From: Bacteroides cellulosilyticus
GTDB lineage: Bacteria > Bacteroidota > Bacteroidia > Bacteroidales > Bacteroidaceae
Assembly: GCF_020091405.1 (NCBI RefSeq)
Contig: NZ_CP081903.1
Coordinates: forward strand, 930,001 to 994,000
Direction of reading: 5' to 3'
Length of the DNA: 64,000 nucleotides
Positions 16,332-26,439 of this stretch are shown here, piece by piece. The notes beneath the pieces were generated by a model that ran no database searches, was not told the DNA's origin, and was given only the letters and a program-made list of their open reading frames with translations. Each line of letters starts with the position of its first letter. Position 1 is the stretch's first letter. The position numbers and the translations under genes are program-made.

Positions 16332-19300
16332 TTAGAAGCTAAGATTTACACCCAGTACGAAGGAACGTGCACGCGGATAAGTACCCCAGTCCATACCCAA
16401 TTGAGGATAGGTCTTTGTAGAAGTGGATGTACTTACTTCAGCATCGATTCCGGAATATCCTGTAATCGTAAAGACATTATAGATACTTCCGTAAACACGC
16501 AGATTACTGATACCCGCCTTCTGAAGAATACTCTTCGGTAAAGTATACCCCAAAGTCAGAGTATTCAAACGTAGATAAGAGCCGTCTTCAATACCTAATG
16601 TAGACACATAGCCATTCTCACTGTATGCCAGTGGTAACTTAGCATTCGCATTGGCAGCATTCAGTTGTTCAAGAGTGGTCAATGCAACCAATTCGCCATT
16701 CACTACATCATAGATTTTATAGCAATCCTTTACTATAGAGAGCTTATTCTCGTAAACGGCACCTTCTTTATAACCATAAAGTGCTGCCAGCTTATTTACA
16801 TTATAGATTTCATTGCCATAGCTCCAGTTAAAATACAAACCTAAATCAAAGTTCTTATAAGTAGCGTTAATATTAAAACCACCGGTATGGACAGGTGTCA
16901 TATCGCCGATAACATCCACGTCATCATCATTGATAATACCGTCATCGTTCAGGTCTTTGAACTTTGCCATACCCGGGTAAGCCAACTGTCCTGCAGGGCG
17001 TTCGTTTATACCATTGTGCAAGTGATAGTTGGGGAATACAGCAGAAGAAACATCCGCAACTCCTTTCTTCAGGGTATACACCCCATTTTCATAAGTAAAA
17101 TCGTCGGTAGTATAGAAGCCATCAGCAGTCAAGCCACGTACCAAGCCTACAGGACGCCCTTCTTTCAAGACATAATCTGATTTCGGGAAAGTAGATGAAG
17201 TAGCCCATTCCGTACCATAAAGTCCAGTGACATTATCAGCCAGTTTGTCCACTTTACCGCGATTGAAGTTAATATTGAAACCAGCCGTTACATTCCAGTC
17301 CCTCGTTTTCACGAGTACACCCTGAAGAGCAATTTCAACACCTTTGTTGCTGGTCTGGCCTACATTGGCGTAGGTTGAAGTGAAACCCGTGATACCCGGT
17401 ATGGCAGTTTTCATCAGCAAATCCTTGGTAGTATTCCAATAGGCATCAATCGTACCTGTCAAGCGGCTATTAAAGAAACCGAAATCAACACCGATGTTGC
17501 GGGTAATCGTAGTTTCCCACTTCAGATCCTTGTTCGCCATATCTGCACCAAGTGAATAAGAAGGCAAGAAGGCGCCATTCACGGCTCCCTGGTATCTCTT
17601 GTCACTAGTCGATTCCCAATTCTGTGACCACAGACTGGAATTTATACCATCGTTACCTACCTCACCGTAGGAAACACGGAGTTTAAGGTTATCCAGCCAG
17701 TTCACATCATTCAGGAATGCTTCTTCAGACATACGCCAGCCCAAAGCTGCTGCCGGGAAATATCCCCAACGGTTACTGGGAGCAAATTTAGATGAACCAT
17801 CCGCACGGAATGTAACCGTCAACAGATAGCGTTCCATAAGGTTATAATTCAAGCGGCCAAAGAACGAAAGGATACGGCTCGGCGTGGAAATACTTGAAGA
17901 AAAGTCTCCCACTCCCTTAGTACTGTCATATTGATTGATCATGGCAAATGCATTCTCTTTCGTAAAGTTTGCAGGGAAATAGGTTCCTGAGGCTTTCAGT
18001 CCGTCACCGCCCGAATTGGAAACTTCATGACCGGCCAGGATGTTCAAGCGGTGTATCTTAGCAAAAGTAAAGTCATAGCTCAAGGTATTTGTCCAACGGA
18101 GTCCCCAGCTATTCTTTTTCTCCAGATTCGCATTACCTGCATATAGAACCTCACCGGTACTATCATCCAGATAGTTATTTATGATGGCTCCCGTCCATTC
18201 TTTATTCTGATTCCAGGTCTGGCTGAGAGACAGGTCAGTATGATAGGTCAATCCTTTCACAATTCCCCAGTTCAGCGAGAGAATACCACGCAATGACTGC
18301 TGGGCATTCGGCGCATACTTGTCATTGATACGGTTTACCGGATTATATCTGTCCCACTGGCTCTGTTTGGCATAGTTCTCAATCATACCTTCATTCATTG
18401 CAGACAAATCACCCAAAATATCATCTGTCGCAATAGGGCGGAAACGATAAGAAGATGACAGAACTGATCCGCTGCCATTTGTAACACCCTCATCACCCAT
18501 CTTTTTAATATTGGTATAACGGGTATCAAGACTCAAATCAAGGTTCTTGGCAATCTTCTGGTTCACTTTCAACGAAACATTGGCACGTCTATAATAAGAA
18601 GCGAGTTTCATACCATCCTCATCCATGTAGTTAACGCCAAACAGCACTTTGGTCTTTTCAGTACCACCCGTAACTGAAAGGTCATGATTATGAGAGAAAG
18701 AATCTCCATAAATCTTCTTCTGGATATTATCCGCCTTCACATTGCGATAACTTTCTATGCCGCCAGGGTTGGTAGTCGTATAACGTCCTATTCCATACAG
18801 TTTCTCCAATGGTTCCATATAGCTGTTACCACCAACCGAAGCTGCACTTGCCCAGCTATATGCCAGGTAGTCATAAGGATCGAGCGCATCCATATACTTA
18901 GTCGGTGTATTGAACTTCGCATAACCATTGTAGCTGACAACAACACGTCCTTCTTTAGCCCCCTTTGTGGTAACAAGAATTACACCATTAGCACCACGGG
19001 CACCATAAATAGCCGTTGATGAGGCATCTTTCAAAACGTCAATCGACTCAATCTGATCGCCCGGAATATCACTCAACGAGCCACTGACTCCATCAATCAG
19101 TACCAGCGGATCATTGCTCTGTGAGATAGAACCGCCACCACGTACACGAATAGAAACAGCGGCATCGGGACGTCCATCCTGCGTTGTTACATTGACACCG
19201 GCCAGCTTACCCTGCAAAGCTTGAGCTGCATTGGCAACAGGCATAGCTGCAATTTGCTCACCCGAAACAGAGGCTACCGATCCGGTAAGGTCCTTACGTT

Positions 19301-19655
19301 TTACCGTCTGATAACCGATTACTACAACTTCATCCAGAATCTCAGCATCTTCAGCCAATGTCACATGAACCGGTTGTCCTGCAACAATGGATACAGTTTG
19401 CGTCTGCATTCCGATAAAGCTTATTTCCAATTGTTTGGCTGTACCCGGCACGGCAAGGGAGAATTTACCATCCAGGTCTGTAATTGTACCGATAGAAGCG
19501 TCACTTACTACTCTGATATTAGCACCAATAACAGGATCACCTCTGCTATCGAGCACAACACCTGAAACAGTACGACTCTGTGCAAGAGAGATAAGGCAGA
19601 TCATACTCATCAAGAGAGTAGCAGCTGTCCTTTGAACAAGTCTTTCTAAATTCAT
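16332..19655 (-). CDS. SusC-like TonB-dependent transporter of PUL1
   Basis: 1107 residues. Signal peptide about 1-25, carboxypeptidase-regulatory-like domain (VVLDSRGDPVIGANIRV), TonB-box/plug start EVVVIGYQTVKRKDLTGSVA near residue 110, then KDASSTAIYGARGANGVI, and a C-terminal beta barrel ending in Phe. It imports oligosaccharides across the outer membrane with TonB energy, together with the SusD coded behind it. A -7 box at 19701-19708 precedes it, and its leader has a stretch shared with the second SusC of the window. Control is expected from the divergent HTCS. Confidence 0.95.
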   Translation of the reverse strand: MNLERLVQRTAATLLMSMICLISLAQSRTVSGVVLDSRGDPVIGANIRVVSDASIGTITDLDGKFSLAVPGTAKQLEISFIGMQTQTVSIVAGQPVHVTLAEDAEILDEVVVIGYQTVKRKDLTGSVASVSGEQIAAMPVANAAQALQGKLAGVNVTTQDGRPDAAVSIRVRGGGSISQSNDPLVLIDGVSGSLSDIPGDQIESIDVLKDASSTAIYGARGANGVILVTTKGAKEGRVVVSYNGYAKFNTPTKYMDALDPYDYLAYSWASAASVGGNSYMEPLEKLYGIGRYTTTNPGGIESYRNVKADNIQKKIYGDSFSHNHDLSVTGGTEKTKVLFGVNYMDEDGMKLASYYRRANVSLKVNQKIAKNLDLSLDTRYTNIKKMGDEGVTNGSGSVLSSSYRFRPIATDDILGDLSAMNEGMIENYAKQSQWDRYNPVNRINDKYAPNAQQSLRGILSLNWGIVKGLTYHTDLSLSQTWNQNKEWTGAIINNYLDDSTGEVLYAGNANLEKKNSWGLRWTNTLSYDFTFAKIHRLNILAGHEVSNSGGDGLKASGTYFPANFTKENAFAMINQYDSTKGVGDFSSSISTPSRILSFFGRLNYNLMERYLLTVTFRADGSSKFAPSNRWGYFPAAALGWRMSEEAFLNDVNWLDNLKLRVSYGEVGNDGINSSLWSQNWESTSDKRYQGAVNGAFLPSYSLGADMANKDLKWETTITRNIGVDFGFFNSRLTGTIDAYWNTTKDLLMKTAIPGITGFTSTYANVGQTSNKGVEIALQGVLVKTRDWNVTAGFNINFNRGKVDKLADNVTGLYGTEWATSSTFPKSDYVLKEGRPVGLVRGLTADGFYTTDDFTYENGVYTLKKGVADVSSAVFPNYHLHNGINERPAGQLAYPGMAKFKDLNDDGIINDDDVDVIGDMTPVHTGGFNINATYKNFDLGLYFNWSYGNEIYNVNKLAALYGYKEGAVYENKLSIVKDCYKIYDVVNGELVALTTLEQLNAANANAKLPLAYSENGYVSTLGIEDGSYLRLNTLTLGYTLPKSILQKAGISNLRVYGSIYNVFTITGYSGIDAEVSTSTSTKTYPQLGMDWGTYPRARSFVLGVNLSF

Positions 19656-19660
19656 AAGTA

Positions 19661-19677
19661 ATGTGTTTTTAATAGTT
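19661..19677 (-). promoter_or_regulatory. Conserved leader stretch before SusC of PUL1
   Basis: The minus strand reads AACTATTAAAAACACAT just upstream of the ATG at 19655. The second SusC gene has AACTATTAAAAACAGCAT in the same place (52305-52322), although the coding starts differ. It may be a translation-control or ribosome-binding element. Confidence 0.45.
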
Positions 19678-19700
19678 AATGATTAAAATGATTCACTCCG

Positions 19701-19708
19701 CAAAAGTA
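19701..19708 (-). promoter_or_regulatory. -7 box of the PUL1 SusC operon
   Basis: TACTTTTG on the minus strand, matching TAnnTTTG, about 45 bases before the SusC start. Confidence 0.6.
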
Positions 19709-19857
19709 GCCAACCTGTGTCATAGCAACGGAATAAAATCAGGTAACAAGAGTGCACTTTTTCAAAATGGGACAAAAAGGAGGTGGACTATTCGGGCGAA
19801 ATATCGGCTTTTTCGGTCAAACAGGTCCTATACTTTTCATTTATTCCCTTTTTTCTA

Positions 19858-19865
19858 TACATTTG
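19858..19865 (+). promoter_or_regulatory. -7 box of the PUL1 HTCS
   Basis: TACATTTG, matching TAnnTTTG, 24 bases before the ATG at 19890. It rules out the longer frame that could open at 19752. Confidence 0.6.
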
Positions 19866-19889
19866 TTCTGCACTATTCAAAACAGTACT

Positions 19890-22800
19890 ATGAGACGACT
19901 GATTATCTACTTCTTATACTTAATGATACCGATGTTTTCATCGGCACAGCCCATCTGCCAGATTACTGATTTTACGGCAGAGAACGGACTACCCCAAGAT
20001 ATCGCATCAGCAGTTTTACAAGATCAGAAAGGCTTTATCTGGATCTGTACCCGTAACGGACTCAATAAGTTCGACGGATATACATTCAAGAACTACAAAT
20101 CCGCGCCACATAAAGAATATACACTATCCAACAATCGGATAACCTTTATTTCAGAAACCGCATATGGCGATATCTGGTGTCAGACGTATGACAGCAAGGC
20201 TTATATATTCGACACGCATCTTGAAATCTTCTATGATGTTCTGCAAACAGTAGATAAAGATATGCAAAGAAGAAACTTTGTCCAGAAAATATTTCCCCTA
20301 AAAGAAGGCATAGCCTGGGTGACATGCGACAAAGGTTATTGTTACAGAATCGATGAAAAGAGATATAAAGAAAAAGACGGAATTACACTCTATAGCACAT
20401 TCAATGGTTTTTTAAAAGGTGAGCACATCTTCACTATCTTCCAGGATTCCGATAAGGATGAGTGGATATTGACAGACAAAGGTATATCCATTATAGGCAA
20501 CAAAAAGATCGACAGTGATTTTCCTTTCCAGTTTATTCAGGAATACAACGGTACAATTTACCTTGCTTCCGCTTCTGAAAAGATAGCCTATTATAACCAA
20601 CAAACTGAAAGCATAAAATTTATAGAGCTTCCTTACCCCATCAACAAAATAAGCTCTTTAGACATAACCAACCATGGGCTACTCACCATAGCCACTGATA
20701 ATGGCGTCATCCTGTTCAATCCGGAAAATAAGACTTCTCAGCTAATTGATATCCGTACTCCCATGCAATCCTCCAATGAAGCTATCTCCATTTATGAAGA
20801 TAAAGAGGGAGAGCTATGGATATTCCCCACTACTCCCGGAGTGATACGCTTTAATCCGGCAACAGGTGAAAAGCAATACCTCTTTACACCCGAAAAAGAG
20901 GTCGTGAATTATGGCAGAGAGAACAAAAACACCATATTTGAAGATAAACAAGGTACTTTATGGCTGATTCCCCATAATGGAAACTTCTGTTATTATGATA
21001 GGAAAAGTAAAGAATTGAAAGCTTTTTATACTGATCCGGACAATCCTCAATCGCTATTTGCTCCGCTTGTTCGCTACCATTATCAGGACAGACAGGGAAA
21101 CCACTGGCTAGTCAGCGCCAGAGGAATAAAGAAAATGTCTTTCTATCCACAAATTTATAATCTGAAAGGAATAGACAGGGGATTTGAAATCCGCGCCTTC
21201 CTTTTGGACAGTTCACAACGATTGTGGGTAGCTTCCAAAAGCGAATATGTCAGGATATACCACCCTGATGGCAGCCTGTCCGGTTACTTGTCTTCACAGG
21301 GAAAGATAGGTAAAGACAAAGTATCATTCAATGCCAGTGTTTACAGCATCTGCGAAGGAAAGGACGGAACAATCTGGATAGGAACCAAGGGAAACGGACT
21401 ATTCCAACTCACAAAGAAAACCGATGGGAATTACGACGTACAAAATTATATGTATGCCTCCGAAGACATCTATAGTTTGAGCAACAATGACATATTCAGC
21501 ATATATTCCGATAATCATGACAACATCTGGATAGGATGCTACGGTGGCGGATTAAATCTGCTACAACAAACACCTGAGGGAAAAGTGTATTTTATCAACC
21601 ACAGGAATAAGCTACAAAACTATCCGTTCAGCACCTGCCATAATATCCGCTATATTACAGGTACGGAAAATGGTATCCTGTTGGTAGGAACCACCTTTGG
21701 TTTGGTTACATTCTCAAATGACTTTGCACAACCGGAAGAAATCAAGTTCTACAGAAATATACAAAACAGGAACAGACCCTCTAGTCTGACAGGAAATGAC
21801 ATTATGCATATATACAAAAACAGCCATAAAGACATCTATGTATTGACATTCACCGGAGGAGTCAACAAAATCACATCCAGAACCCTGCTTAGCGAAAACA
21901 TTGAATTTCAGTATTACACCGAGCAGGAAGGGCTAGGTTCCGATATGGTCCTATCCATGATAGAAGATTCCCAAAAGAATCTGTGGATAGCATCCGAAAA
22001 TGCTTTATCCAAATTTAATCCGGAAACAGAGGCATTCGAAAACTATAGTACAGGATTTCTCAGACAAAAGATGAACTTTAGCGAAGCGATACCCACCATA
22101 AACGCCCGGCAACAATTGATTTTCGGCACAGATATGGGCTTTTTGGAAATTGTTCCGGAACAAATGAAGAAGAGTGATTATGTACCTCCCATCGTCTTTA
22201 CAGATTTGAAAGTCAACGGAAAGAAATCAACTGTCTCCACCGATGATTTGAAAGAGATAGCTTTACATCCTTCGGAACGAAATATTAATGTACAATTTTC
22301 AGCATTAGACTTCACAAGACCGGATGACATACGCTATGCCTATCGCCTGAAAGGTCTTGAAAAAGAATGGAATTATAGCGATAAAAACAAATCAGCAAGC
22401 TACATCAATCTGCCCGCAGGCGAATATCGTCTTCAGGTGAAATCAACAAACAGTGACGGAGTATGGGTAAACAATATCCGTACACTTTCCATCAAGGTCA
22501 TTCCTACCTTTTGGGAGACTCCTTGGGCTTTACTGGCATATCTTGCAGCATTCATCCTTCTCACAGGGTTAATTCTGTATATCTTCTCTTACATCTATCG
22601 ACTGCGTCACCAAGTGGATATGGAACAGCAATTATCAAATATCAAACTGAAATTCTTTACCGATATTTCACACGAGCTACGCACACCATTGACTCTTATC
22701 TCCAGTCCGGTCAGTGAAGTTCTGGAGGACCAGACCATTTCTCCTTCCGTACGGGAACATCTGACCGTTGTACATAAAAATACGGAACGCATGTTACGTC

Positions 22801-24248
22801 TTGTCAATCAGATACTCGATTTCCGAAAGATACAGAATAAGAAGATGAAAGTAATGGTTGAACAAACAGAATTGATTGCTTTCCTGATGAAAATTACAGA
22901 AAATTTCCGTCTGATAGCTGAAGAGAAACAAATAGACTTCACATTCAAAGCTGATCAAGAAGAAGTATATATATGGATAGACAGGGACAAAGTGGAAAAA
23001 ATAGTATTCAATCTGTTATCCAATGCATTCAAATATACTCTACCAGGGAAAACCGTAAAGATTACAGTACAGAAGTCGGATCAGCATATCCGCATTTCCA
23101 TTATTGATGAAGGTATCGGTATTGCTCCTGATAAGATAGGTTCTCTTTTCAAACGCTTTGAGACACTAAGCAAGAACAACAATATTCTGCAACCTTCATC
23201 AGGCATAGGTTTATCACTCGTCAAAGAATTGGTGGATATGCATCACGGAAATATAGAGGTCAAAAGCCAACCGGGAACGGGTAGCGAATTCAGTGTAACT
23301 TTACCTTTGGAACGTGAAGTGTTTGAGAAAGATGCACAGGCCGAATTAATCCTTGCTGATAGTTCGGACAATACAGAATATATTACCACAACTGTAGATA
23401 ACGGTATAGTTGAATCCGAAAACAGCTCGGAAGAGGATTTTTTATCCATTTTAATCGTAGAAGATAATCGTGAGCTGAGAAGCCTGCTCAGAAATATACT
23501 ATCAAAGAAATACACTATCCTGGAAGCAGCAAACGGAGAAGAAGGTTTGAAACTTGCATCGGAAGCTATACCCGATATGATAATCAGTGATGTAATGATG
23601 CCTGTCATGGATGGATTGGAAATGATTAAACGTATCAAGGAAAACAAAGATATCTGCTATGTTCCAATCATTCTTCTATCAGCAAAAGCATCATTGGATG
23701 ACCGTATCACCGCTTTGGAACAAGGTATCGATGATTACATTACGAAACCATTCAGTTCTTCGTACCTCAAAGCCCGTATTGCTTCTCTGTTTACCAAGCG
23801 TAAGCAGCTACAGGAAATATTCATGAAGCAGTTATCAGCAAACAATGAAACCGATAATTCTAAGGACTGGACTCCTTCGGAACCCGAAGTGATGCCGCAT
23901 GATAAGTTATTCATGAAAGAAGTGATGGATTTCCTGGAAGAGCAAATAGATAATCCGGATCTGGTGATCGACGATTTCGCCAACAAGCTACTGCTGAGCC
24001 GGAGTATTTTCTACCGGAAGCTTAAGTCCATTGTAGGAATGCCTCCGGTAGATTTTATCAGGGAAATTCGTGTAAAAAGAGCTGCCCAGCTGATCAGAAG
24101 TGATGTATACAACTTCTCTCAAATAGCTTATATGACCGGTTTCAGCGACCCGAAATACTTCAGCAGATGCTTCAAAAAGCACATGGGAGTTACTCCAAGC
24201 GAATATAAAAACTCCATTAATAACGAGGAGGATAATCCGGATCAGTAA
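19890..24248 (+). CDS. Hybrid two-component system regulator (HTCS) of PUL1
   Basis: 1452 residues from the ATG at 19890 (upstream ATG at 19752 precedes the -7 box). Order: signal peptide (MRRLIIYFLYLMIPMFSSAQ), two beta-propellers of Reg_prop repeats starting GFIWICTRNGLNKFDGYTF, a Y_Y_Y domain, one membrane helix near 875-900, histidine kinase dimerisation box FTDISHELRTPLTL near 922, HATPase, receiver domain (ILIVEDN near 1188, phosphoacceptor Asp in IISDVMMP) and an AraC-type DNA-binding end. The periplasmic part senses an oligosaccharide and the cytoplasmic end activates the PUL. It diverges from SusC and overlaps the end of the convergent GH43 gene by 7 bases. Confidence 0.96.
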   Translation: MRRLIIYFLYLMIPMFSSAQPICQITDFTAENGLPQDIASAVLQDQKGFIWICTRNGLNKFDGYTFKNYKSAPHKEYTLSNNRITFISETAYGDIWCQTYDSKAYIFDTHLEIFYDVLQTVDKDMQRRNFVQKIFPLKEGIAWVTCDKGYCYRIDEKRYKEKDGITLYSTFNGFLKGEHIFTIFQDSDKDEWILTDKGISIIGNKKIDSDFPFQFIQEYNGTIYLASASEKIAYYNQQTESIKFIELPYPINKISSLDITNHGLLTIATDNGVILFNPENKTSQLIDIRTPMQSSNEAISIYEDKEGELWIFPTTPGVIRFNPATGEKQYLFTPEKEVVNYGRENKNTIFEDKQGTLWLIPHNGNFCYYDRKSKELKAFYTDPDNPQSLFAPLVRYHYQDRQGNHWLVSARGIKKMSFYPQIYNLKGIDRGFEIRAFLLDSSQRLWVASKSEYVRIYHPDGSLSGYLSSQGKIGKDKVSFNASVYSICEGKDGTIWIGTKGNGLFQLTKKTDGNYDVQNYMYASEDIYSLSNNDIFSIYSDNHDNIWIGCYGGGLNLLQQTPEGKVYFINHRNKLQNYPFSTCHNIRYITGTENGILLVGTTFGLVTFSNDFAQPEEIKFYRNIQNRNRPSSLTGNDIMHIYKNSHKDIYVLTFTGGVNKITSRTLLSENIEFQYYTEQEGLGSDMVLSMIEDSQKNLWIASENALSKFNPETEAFENYSTGFLRQKMNFSEAIPTINARQQLIFGTDMGFLEIVPEQMKKSDYVPPIVFTDLKVNGKKSTVSTDDLKEIALHPSERNINVQFSALDFTRPDDIRYAYRLKGLEKEWNYSDKNKSASYINLPAGEYRLQVKSTNSDGVWVNNIRTLSIKVIPTFWETPWALLAYLAAFILLTGLILYIFSYIYRLRHQVDMEQQLSNIKLKFFTDISHELRTPLTLISSPVSEVLEDQTISPSVREHLTVVHKNTERMLRLVNQILDFRKIQNKKMKVMVEQTELIAFLMKITENFRLIAEEKQIDFTFKADQEEVYIWIDRDKVEKIVFNLLSNAFKYTLPGKTVKITVQKSDQHIRISIIDEGIGIAPDKIGSLFKRFETLSKNNNILQPSSGIGLSLVKELVDMHHGNIEVKSQPGTGSEFSVTLPLEREVFEKDAQAELILADSSDNTEYITTTVDNGIVESENSSEEDFLSILIVEDNRELRSLLRNILSKKYTILEAANGEEGLKLASEAIPDMIISDVMMPVMDGLEMIKRIKENKDICYVPIILLSAKASLDDRITALEQGIDDYITKPFSSSYLKARIASLFTKRKQLQEIFMKQLSANNETDNSKDWTPSEPEVMPHDKLFMKEVMDFLEEQIDNPDLVIDDFANKLLLSRSIFYRKLKSIVGMPPVDFIREIRVKRAAQLIRSDVYNFSQIAYMTGFSDPKYFSRCFKKHMGVTPSEYKNSINNEEDNPDQ

Positions 24249-26260
24249 AAGATAAAGTTCTTTATAGCAAGTCCCTGACTCTGTCCACGGAACAGGAAAT
24301 AAATTTTGGACTTATCTTTTACTGCTCCACTGACCTCAAAGGTTTGCTTCTCCCATTCTCCCGGAGTCTGGTTCTGATTTATCGGGCAAGTGGCTATCAA
24401 CTTACCATCAAGACTTCCCTCCCTTATCTCAATCACTGTTCCGGGAGTTTCCGCCTGAAGTTCGATAGTTACTTTTTGAGGGTTCTGCTTAAAGCACATA
24501 TTATTGAATACGAGCCAGTTTCCATCCCGTACTCCGGAAATAAACTGCATAGGGCGTTTTGCTACCGGACGTACTAATTTCATTCCTTCACGATCATCAT
24601 ACTGAGAAAAGTCTATCTCGGTAAATGCATCGTAGTGATTTCCCCTGCGATTACTTTCTAATTCAAAATAATCAAAATCGGCATAGCCGCCAGTAGCACC
24701 TTTATTCAAGTTATAACAGCATAAAGCATGACGGATACCCAGAAATCCCCAGAAGTTAGAAACTCCTTCCGGACCCAAACGGTTATATTCAAGATTATCC
24801 AGACTATAATAAAACAGTAAAGATCCTTGCTTTGTCACTTCAGTGCGCAGGTATATCTTATCAGTTTTGACAGGAAGACTATCGACAACAGTCTCCCCTT
24901 CTCTTCCTCCCTGCCTCATTTCAAGCCAAAAGCCATCCGCCTTCTTCCGTACTCCCAGTTGGTACATGACTCTCCCCATAATGCCATTTCCGGCAAAATC
25001 TCCTTCACGGAGTCCGGTCAAATCTAATGAAACAGTTCCGGTACTATAAGGTCCGGATACTTTCTGTGTCAGCGAATTACGCGCCCATTCAAATCCCTTT
25101 GCATACTGCGCATAAATCCTAAAATAACCGGGACGATCCGTCAGACTCCATTTATCTTTCCGGGGTACATGATTGAATTCCCATACATGAGCCAGTTTCG
25201 AAGAACTGAAATCATCCGAATGTTGGGGAAATGTAATCTCTTGCTTGGCCTTGACTGCCGGTTTTCTATAAGTTACCACTCCTTTTCCCGGTTTACCTTC
25301 CGGGCCTACCACCGGCCAATCCTCTTCCCATTTCATCGGATACAGCATCACACATCTACCCATATAATCCCTGTCCTGGAAAGTATAGGCCCACGATTCA
25401 CCTTCAAGTGTCTCCACATATCCGCCCTGATGTACACCGGCATCAGCATAGTTGATATCATCATCAATAAGGACCTTTGTTTCATACGGACCGTAAAGAT
25501 TACGGGAGCGGCTGATCATCTGTACCCCATTGTATCCCAATGCCGGATTGAATATATAATACCAGCCATTCCTTTTATAAGTGTGACATCCTTCAAAAAG
25601 ATATTCATATCCCTTGGGAGCTGTTATAATCAGGGTACCCTCATCGTTAGGATCCAGTACACCGGTTCCATCATTTTTCAAACGTGTCAGGTATATTTTC
25701 GTCTTTCCATGTGTGACATATTTCTTACCATCATCATCAATGAAAAATCCCGGATCATACAAACGCTTGTCAAACTTATGCATTGAATACGGCCCTTCCG
25801 GGTTATTACTCTTAAACATTACAAAACCATCATCGGCAATATTAACTCCTATATAATAGGTACCGTCATGATATTTAATGGAAGGAGCCCAACACAAACG
25901 ACTATACGCGGTCTGCTCATTCTCCATCCTATATTGAGGGCGGAAAGTGATGCTGTCGTAGGCATGCCCTATGATACGCCAATTTATAAGGTCCTTAGAA
26001 TGGCAGATAGGAATACCCGGCATAGCAACGAATGAGGAACTGACCATATAAAAGTCTTCACCTACCCGTATAATGTCAGGATCGGGATAATCGGCATTAA
26101 TCACCGGATTGGTATAAGTACCGTCTCCATTGTCAGACGATAAAGAAGCCGTAGTTTGTACGGGAGCAGTACACGACTGTACCATGAGTATGCAACAAAG
26201 CATTAACAATGCGGAAAAGCCATCCGCTATTTTTCCTGTAGTAATAGATAAGTTATACAT
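24242..26260 (-). CDS. GH43 glycosidase with C-terminal CBM6-like module, lipoprotein
   Basis: 672 residues from the ATG at 26258-26260; a longer frame would begin before the -7 box at 26290 and is rejected. Signal with lipobox near MVQSC. The five-bladed propeller begins at NPVINADYPDPDIIRVG (general-base Asp) with the acid Glu likely in FEGCHTYKRNGWYYIFN. A beta-sandwich typical of larger GH43 enzymes spans about 370-540, and the end (about 550-672) resembles CBM6. GH43 members are mostly beta-xylosidases or alpha-L-arabinofuranosidases. It has its own promoter and lies back to back with the HTCS of PUL1. Confidence 0.88.
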   Translation of the reverse strand: MYNLSITTGKIADGFSALLMLCCILMVQSCTAPVQTTASLSSDNGDGTYTNPVINADYPDPDIIRVGEDFYMVSSSFVAMPGIPICHSKDLINWRIIGHAYDSITFRPQYRMENEQTAYSRLCWAPSIKYHDGTYYIGVNIADDGFVMFKSNNPEGPYSMHKFDKRLYDPGFFIDDDGKKYVTHGKTKIYLTRLKNDGTGVLDPNDEGTLIITAPKGYEYLFEGCHTYKRNGWYYIFNPALGYNGVQMISRSRNLYGPYETKVLIDDDINYADAGVHQGGYVETLEGESWAYTFQDRDYMGRCVMLYPMKWEEDWPVVGPEGKPGKGVVTYRKPAVKAKQEITFPQHSDDFSSSKLAHVWEFNHVPRKDKWSLTDRPGYFRIYAQYAKGFEWARNSLTQKVSGPYSTGTVSLDLTGLREGDFAGNGIMGRVMYQLGVRKKADGFWLEMRQGGREGETVVDSLPVKTDKIYLRTEVTKQGSLLFYYSLDNLEYNRLGPEGVSNFWGFLGIRHALCCYNLNKGATGGYADFDYFELESNRRGNHYDAFTEIDFSQYDDREGMKLVRPVAKRPMQFISGVRDGNWLVFNNMCFKQNPQKVTIELQAETPGTVIEIREGSLDGKLIATCPINQNQTPGEWEKQTFEVSGAVKDKSKIYFLFRGQSQGLAIKNFIFY

Positions 26261-26289
26261 CTTACATAAATTAATATAAAGTGAGGATG

Positions 26290-26297
26290 CAAATATA
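26290..26297 (-). promoter_or_regulatory. GH43 -7 box
   Basis: TATATTTG on the minus strand, 29 bases before the start at 26260. Confidence 0.55.
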
Positions 26298-26365
26298 TGC
26301 GGTACAGGGTCATCAAGAGGGGACAAACCGGTAATATGCGTGCACTTTTTAGGCACACGGATATA

Positions 26366-26405
26366 TAAAAACTCCCGATTAAAAGTTCTGACTCTTAACC
26401 GGGAG
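26366..26405 (-). terminator. Terminator of the acyl-CoA synthetase gene
   Basis: CTCCCG...CGGGAG (26372-26377 and 26400-26405), extended by TTAA pairs, with a T-run on the minus strand side and also T-rich sequence on the plus side, so it may work both ways. Confidence 0.7.
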
Positions 26406-26439
26406 CTTTTTATTTTCAATAGATAGGTTTATTATATCT

